Shown: one piece after another, positions 6,601 through 10,478 of the stretch
Layout of the letters: each line of letters begins with the position of its first letter
Position numbering within the stretch: position 1 is the stretch's first letter
DNA from: UBA5287 sp041672395
Lineage (GTDB): Bacteria > Bacteroidota > Bacteroidia > Bacteroidales > Dysgonomonadaceae
Length of the DNA: 10,478 bases
NCBI GenBank assembly: GCA_041672395.1
Contig: JBAYZS010000068.1
Coordinates: forward strand, 1-10,478
Direction: 5' to 3'
Made by a program: the position numbers and the translations under genes
Notes under the pieces: model-generated
The model's database searches: none
What the model was told of the DNA's origin: nothing
Seen by the model: the letters and a program-made list of their open reading frames with translations, nothing else

Positions 6601-7506
6601 ATGATTCGTCCTCCTGCGCTGAGATTTAATGATAAAGCGGTAATTCTATCACCGGCTGGTTGTATTAATGACCAACCGGTTTATGATACGGCTGCTATTC
6701 TTTCGCAGTGGGGATTAAGCGTAGTGGTGAGCGAATATGCTTTGAATAAAGTGGGCAGATTCAGTGGTACTTTCGATCAACGATTAGACGATTTACAAAC
6801 AGCATTTGATGATCCTAATATAAAGTTGATATTGTGCTCAAGAGGAGGATATGGGATAGTTCAATTATTGGATAAGCTTAATTTTGATAAATTAATCGCT
6901 TATCCAAAGTGGATTGTGGGATTTAGTGATATAACTGCATTGCATTCAGCTTTATTGAGCAAAGGTGTCATGTCTGTACACGGACCAATGGCAAAGCATT
7001 TTGCAGATGAAGGTCCTGAAGATGTTTCGGTACGTTTTACGAAAGCAATCCTTGCAAACCAATCGGTAACTTATGAAATTCCTGTCACAAAATATAGACA
7101 CCTAAATAGACCGGGAAAGGCTTCCGGCACTTTATTTGGAGGCAATCTTTCAGTTTTTTGTGGAACAATTGGCTCAAAATTGAATAAAGTTCCCCGAAAT
7201 GGTATCTTGTTTATCGAAGACATTGGTGAAGAGCCTTATCGTGTAGACAGATTTATGTACCAATTGAAACTTGCAGGGGTGTTTGAACGTATTGGGGGTT
7301 TGATAGTTGGTCAGTTTACCGATTTTAACGAAGATGAAGCGATGTATGAGTCTCTATATAATTCAATAGCATCAGTTGTAAATAATTATTCATTCCCAGT
7401 CTGTTTTGACTTTCCGATAGGTCATGTCAGATTAAACTTTCCTGTTATTATTGGAAATAAAGCAACCTTAACAGTTGATGAAGAGACTGTTATTTTAAAA
7501 CAATAG
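6601..7506 (+). CDS. ldcA: LD-carboxypeptidase, peptidase family S66 (LdcA-like)
   Basis: LdcA-type enzymes remove the terminal D-alanine from the tetrapeptide of muropeptides, a cytoplasmic step in peptidoglycan recycling. The Ser-Glu-His triad of the family is visible: Ser109 in GFSDITALH, Glu206 in ILFIEDIGEEPYRVDR and His275 in FPIGHVRLNFP. The upstream CSRGGYG (79-85) and GTLFGGNLSV (176-185) stretches are also typical. The 301-residue length is close to the E. coli enzyme (about 304), and no signal peptide is seen, which fits a cytoplasmic protein. It starts 10 bases after gyrB without its own visible promoter or terminator, so it is likely cotranscribed with gyrB. Relatives include the microcin-immunity protein MccF in the same fold, but the housekeeping context favours recycling. 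Confidence 0.9.
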   Translation: MIRPPALRFNDKAVILSPAGCINDQPVYDTAAILSQWGLSVVVSEYALNKVGRFSGTFDQRLDDLQTAFDDPNIKLILCSRGGYGIVQLLDKLNFDKLIAYPKWIVGFSDITALHSALLSKGVMSVHGPMAKHFADEGPEDVSVRFTKAILANQSVTYEIPVTKYRHLNRPGKASGTLFGGNLSVFCGTIGSKLNKVPRNGILFIEDIGEEPYRVDRFMYQLKLAGVFERIGGLIVGQFTDFNEDEAMYESLYNSIASVVNNYSFPVCFDFPIGHVRLNFPVIIGNKATLTVDEETVILKQ

Positions 7507-7514
7507 CTTTGCAT

Positions 7515-9029
7515 ATGACTATTTCAACTGAATTTATGTTGTTAATCGGCTCAGTTCTTTTCTTTATCAGTATGCTGGTAGGGAAAGCCGGACATAGATT
7601 TGGGGTGCCAGTCTTATTATTGTTTCTTCTTGTGGGAATGATTTTTGGATCGGACGGTTTTGGTTTAGAATTTCAAAATTTACAGATTGCACAAACTATT
7701 GGTACAATTTGCCTTAGTATTATATTATTTTCTGGTGGTCTCGATACAAAATTTGTTGAGATAAAACCTATAATTGGTCCTGGGATTGTGCTTGCAACCC
7801 TGGGAGTTATGTTAACAGCATTAGTTACAGGTGTTTTTACTTGGTGGATGTGCGGACAATGGTTCCCTTCTATGGGAATGGGTTTGTTGTTAGCTTTTTT
7901 GTTGTCATCCACTTTCTCTTCTACTGATTCTGCTTCAGTTTTTGGTATTCTTCGTTCTAAAGGATTGGTACTTAAGAATAATCTGAGACCTATGCTTGAA
8001 TTGGAAAGTGGTAGTAACGATCCCATGGCATACATGCTGACTATTATGTTTATGGATATTATTCGATCTGGCGACCACCCTGATTATTTAATGGTAATCC
8101 TTACGGTTATTTTACAGTTAATTATTGGTGGTGTTTTAGGTTACCTTTTAGGCAAATTAGGCGTGATAGTAATAAACCGGATTAAGATGGATAACACATC
8201 ACTTTATCCAATTCTTTTACTAATACTTGGAGTGTTCATTTTTGCAATAACCTATTTCTTGAAAGGTAATGGTTATCTTGCGGTCTATATCGCTGGATTA
8301 GTAATTGGTAATTCTAAGTTTGTGCATAAGAGAACATCAATGAATTTCATGGATGGTTTTGCCTGGATGAGTCAGATATTATTATTCCTCACATTGGGAC
8401 TTTTGGTAAATCCTCATGAACTGGTGGAGGTTGCAGTTCCTGCTCTAATTATTTCGGTATTTATAATCTTCATCGCTCGACCGTTATCCGTTTTTACTAG
8501 TCTTACTCCTTTTAAGAATTTTAGTATTAAAGATAAAGTTTTTGTTTCTTGGGTGGGATTACGTGGAGCAGTTCCAATCATTTTCGCTATTCTCCCTTTG
8601 GCAGCAGATATTCCAGGTTCACGGATGGTTTTTAACATAGTATTTGTAATAACTATTATTTCGCTCCTTGTTCAGGGAACTACATTACCTTTAGTTGCTA
8701 AATGGCTTGGCCTTTCAGAAAAGCCAGAACAATATAAGGAGTTTGAGGATTTTGATGTTGAGTTCGATGAAGAAATAAAGTCGGCAATGACGGAAATATT
8801 GATTACAGAAAAGACGTTATCTTATGGTAAAAATTTGATGGAAATGCCATTGCCCGAAAAAACGCTTGCTGTTATGGTCAAGAGAGGTAATAGATATTTC
8901 ATACCTACAGGACAAACTGAACTTCATTCGGGAGATAAATTACTGGTGATTTCCGATGATGAAGAAGCATTGAAAGAAACCTATAAAAATATGGGTATTT
9001 CAGAGTTTAACTATCAAAAAAACAAATAG
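7515..9029 (+). CDS. CPA1-family cation (K+/Na+)/proton antiporter with RCK_C domain
   Basis: This 504-residue inner-membrane protein has about 12 hydrophobic segments in residues 5-400. It carries the ion-binding signatures of the CPA1 exchangers: SSTDSAS with Asp138, and ESGSNDP with Asn168-Asp169. WVGLRGAVPI lies near 350. After an acidic linker (about 405-430, FEDFDVEFDEE) comes a TrkA-C/RCK_C domain (about 433-496). This layout is that of CvrA/NhaP2-type potassium/proton antiporters, which export K+ or Na+ for proton uptake and control pH and volume; the ion preference cannot be read from sequence. RCK_C domains bind small ligands, in some families c-di-AMP, so regulation by a cytoplasmic ligand is likely but unproven. 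The ATG at 7515 is chosen over an in-frame TTG six bases earlier. Gaps to the neighbours are 8 and 5 bases. Confidence 0.9.
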   Translation: MTISTEFMLLIGSVLFFISMLVGKAGHRFGVPVLLLFLLVGMIFGSDGFGLEFQNLQIAQTIGTICLSIILFSGGLDTKFVEIKPIIGPGIVLATLGVMLTALVTGVFTWWMCGQWFPSMGMGLLLAFLLSSTFSSTDSASVFGILRSKGLVLKNNLRPMLELESGSNDPMAYMLTIMFMDIIRSGDHPDYLMVILTVILQLIIGGVLGYLLGKLGVIVINRIKMDNTSLYPILLLILGVFIFAITYFLKGNGYLAVYIAGLVIGNSKFVHKRTSMNFMDGFAWMSQILLFLTLGLLVNPHELVEVAVPALIISVFIIFIARPLSVFTSLTPFKNFSIKDKVFVSWVGLRGAVPIIFAILPLAADIPGSRMVFNIVFVITIISLLVQGTTLPLVAKWLGLSEKPEQYKEFEDFDVEFDEEIKSAMTEILITEKTLSYGKNLMEMPLPEKTLAVMVKRGNRYFIPTGQTELHSGDKLLVISDDEEALKETYKNMGISEFNYQKNK

Positions 9030-9034
9030 TTTAA

Positions 9035-10042
9035 ATGAAAAAGATAGATTGTTTTCTTGCTGTTCTTTTGGGTGTGGCTTCAGTTATGCTTTTGGTTTCT
9101 TGCAATTCATGCAAGTCGAACAAAGAGACGACAAAAAATATTGTAGAACCCTATATGAAGATTTCCCCCAACTTTAATGCAGATAGCGCATATTGTTATA
9201 TTGATAAACAGGTGAGTTTTGGTCCTCGTGTTCCAAATTCGTCTGCACATTCAGCTTGTGGCGATTATCTTGTTATGAAACTAAAGGAATTCGGTGCCGA
9301 TGTTACTGAGCAAAAAGCTGATGTTACGAATTATAATGGTGAAAATCTAAAAATGCGTAATATTATTGGTAGTTATAATACAGAAAATGATCATCGTATA
9401 TTATTATTTGCCCATTGGGATACCCGTCCGTTTGCTGATGAAGAATCAGATCCGAACAAGCAGATACAACCTATTTTAGGTGCAGATGATGGAGCGAGTG
9501 GGGTAGGAGTTTTATTAGAAATTGCCCGTCAACTAAAACTTAAAAATGCGAATGTAGGAGTAGATATCATTTTTTTTGATGTTGAAGATTATGGTCAACC
9601 TAACTTTGATAAAAATATAGTTCAGGGAGATTGGTGGTGTTTAGGGTCGCAATACTGGTCAGAAAACCCACACAAGGAGAATTACAAAGCCGATTATGGT
9701 ATTTTATTAGACATGGTAGGTTCTACAGGCGCCACCTTTTTGAAAGAAGGATATTCCAGGCAATACGCTCCAAAAGTAGTCGAGAAATTATGGAGCACTG
9801 CTGCAAAGTTAGGTTATAGTCAGTTTTTTCTTGGTAAAAATGGCGGATTCATTACCGATGATCATGTACCGGTTAATGAAAAACTACGCATTCCAAGTGC
9901 CGATATCATTAATATCAAAGATACCGGAACAGGTTTTGCTTCACATTGGCATACTTTGAGCGACGACATGAGTAATATTCATAAGCCAACATTAAATGCA
10001 GTTGGACAAACCTTAATGGAAGTGATTTACCTTGAAAATTAA
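9035..10042 (+). CDS. M28-family glutaminyl-cyclase-like lipoprotein
   Basis: This is a 335-residue exported zinc enzyme of the M28 fold. The N-terminus has a basic start, a hydrophobic stretch and the lipobox LVSC with Cys23, so it should be a lipoprotein facing the periplasm. Metal and catalytic candidates are His127-Asp129 in FAHWDTRPFAD, Asp152 in GADDGASGVGVLLE, Glu184-Asp185 in FFDVEDYG, Asp226 in LLDMVG and His306 in HWHTLSDDMSNI. The order and the WHT..D..eNI ending match the animal-type glutaminyl cyclases found in Bacteroidota such as Porphyromonas gingivalis, which convert N-terminal Gln of exported proteins to pyroglutamate. Many databases would simply call it an M28 peptidase; an aminopeptidase role is the main alternative. 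The ATG at 9035 lies 5 bases after the antiporter stop. The length is normal and no key residue appears lost. Confidence 0.88.
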   Translation: MKKIDCFLAVLLGVASVMLLVSCNSCKSNKETTKNIVEPYMKISPNFNADSAYCYIDKQVSFGPRVPNSSAHSACGDYLVMKLKEFGADVTEQKADVTNYNGENLKMRNIIGSYNTENDHRILLFAHWDTRPFADEESDPNKQIQPILGADDGASGVGVLLEIARQLKLKNANVGVDIIFFDVEDYGQPNFDKNIVQGDWWCLGSQYWSENPHKENYKADYGILLDMVGSTGATFLKEGYSRQYAPKVVEKLWSTAAKLGYSQFFLGKNGGFITDDHVPVNEKLRIPSADIINIKDTGTGFASHWHTLSDDMSNIHKPTLNAVGQTLMEVIYLEN

Positions 10043-10082
10043 GAGATTATATTAAACTATTTCAAGAAAGAGTATTAGGATA

Positions 10083-10478
10083 ATGAAAACAATAGACGAA
10101 GTACAACAAGATATTATTGATGAATTCAGCATATTTGACGACTGGATGGATAAATATGCTCTTATTATTGAACAGGGAAACGCTTTAACTGCTTTAGATG
10201 AAAAATACAAGACACCTGAAAATATAATTCAGGGATGTCAAAGTCGTGTATGGCTTCAAACTGATTTTATCGAAGGGCGTCTCTATTTCAAGGCAGAAAG
10301 CGATGCCGTGATTGTAAAAGGTTTATTGGCTTTGGTATTGAGAGTTTTCAACGATAGAACCCCTGATGAAATAACAGGAACCGATCTTCGCTTCATGAAA
10401 GAGCTTGGTCTTACTGAGCATCTCTCCCCAACTCGTGCAAATGGTCTGCTAGCCGTAATCAAGCAGATTCGTTTCTAT
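10083..10478 (+). CDS. sufE: SufE family sulfur acceptor (3' end cut by the window edge)
   Basis: The open frame runs 132 codons to the last base without a stop and reads as SufE, the partner that takes persulfide sulfur from the cysteine desulfurase SufS and delivers it to the SufBCD scaffold for Fe-S cluster assembly. Cys52 in NIIQGCQSRVWL is the conserved sulfur-accepting cysteine (Cys51 in E. coli). LYFKAESDAVIVKGLLAL (67-84) and LSPTRANGLLAVIKQI (114-129) are the other family blocks. Family members are about 140 residues, so only a few C-terminal residues are missing. It starts 40 bases after the glutaminyl-cyclase-like gene, with neither a clear promoter nor a terminator between. The related CsdE is an alternative; in this phylum the SufE name is the safer one. 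Confidence 0.93.
   Translation, partial: MKTIDEVQQDIIDEFSIFDDWMDKYALIIEQGNALTALDEKYKTPENIIQGCQSRVWLQTDFIEGRLYFKAESDAVIVKGLLALVLRVFNDRTPDEITGTDLRFMKELGLTEHLSPTRANGLLAVIKQIRFY

Noticed and set aside
7509..7511. In-frame TTG as start of the antiporter
   Set aside because: TTG starts are rare, and the ATG two codons later leaves the whole first membrane segment intact.
1..10478. Mobile elements, CRISPR arrays, toxin-antitoxin or defence genes
   Set aside because: No transposase or integrase motifs, no regularly spaced repeats, and every gene over about 80 codons on the main strand is a recognisable family.

Overview
The window comes from a member of the Bacteroidota, most likely the order Bacteroidales. 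This rests on several signs. The two best promoters match the phylum-specific pattern (TTTG or TTG, a 19-20 nt spacer, then TAnnTTTG). Shine-Dalgarno sites are absent and leaders are A/T-rich. GyrB is a short 652-residue form that reads very much like Bacteroides and Parabacteroides GyrB. A lipoprotein glutaminyl-cyclase-like M28 enzyme of the phylum is also present. All genes lie on the + strand and the window is densely coding. I see no transposase, CRISPR array, phage gene, rRNA or long repeat.

Left region (1-3509): a sulfate-assimilation segment. cysD (cut at its 5' end by the window edge) and cysN encode the two subunits of GTP-driven ATP sulfurylase. Eleven bases later comes a fusion gene. 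Its N-terminal part resembles the Rossmann domain of Met8/CysG-type precorrin-2 dehydrogenase (sirohaem synthesis), and the rest is a TauE/SafE (TSUP) sulfur-anion transporter. The Rossmann part has lost its glycine loop and the catalytic Asp position, so it looks like a retired enzyme kept as a binding or regulatory domain. This is the most interesting object in the window.

Middle (3510-4631): a consensus promoter precedes tRNA-Glu(UUC) and rpsT (ribosomal protein S20), which probably share a transcript ended by a strong hairpin. A hairpin followed by five T lies in the short leader before the tRNA. Next is a small Dabb-domain protein with no promoter I can recognise, closed by a second hairpin/T-tract terminator. 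The gyrB promoter and two small dyads around it follow.

Right region (4632-10478): gyrB, an S66 LD-carboxypeptidase (cell-wall recycling), a CPA1 cation/proton antiporter with a C-terminal RCK_C domain, an M28 glutaminyl-cyclase-like lipoprotein and a 3'-truncated sufE (Fe-S cluster assembly). Gaps are 10, 8, 5 and 40 bases with no visible terminator, so they may form one transcription unit.

Overall this is mainly a housekeeping region. I found no defence system or other clearly undescribed multi-gene system; the novelty candidates are the Met8-like/TSUP fusion and the regulatory structures in front of tRNA-Glu and gyrB.
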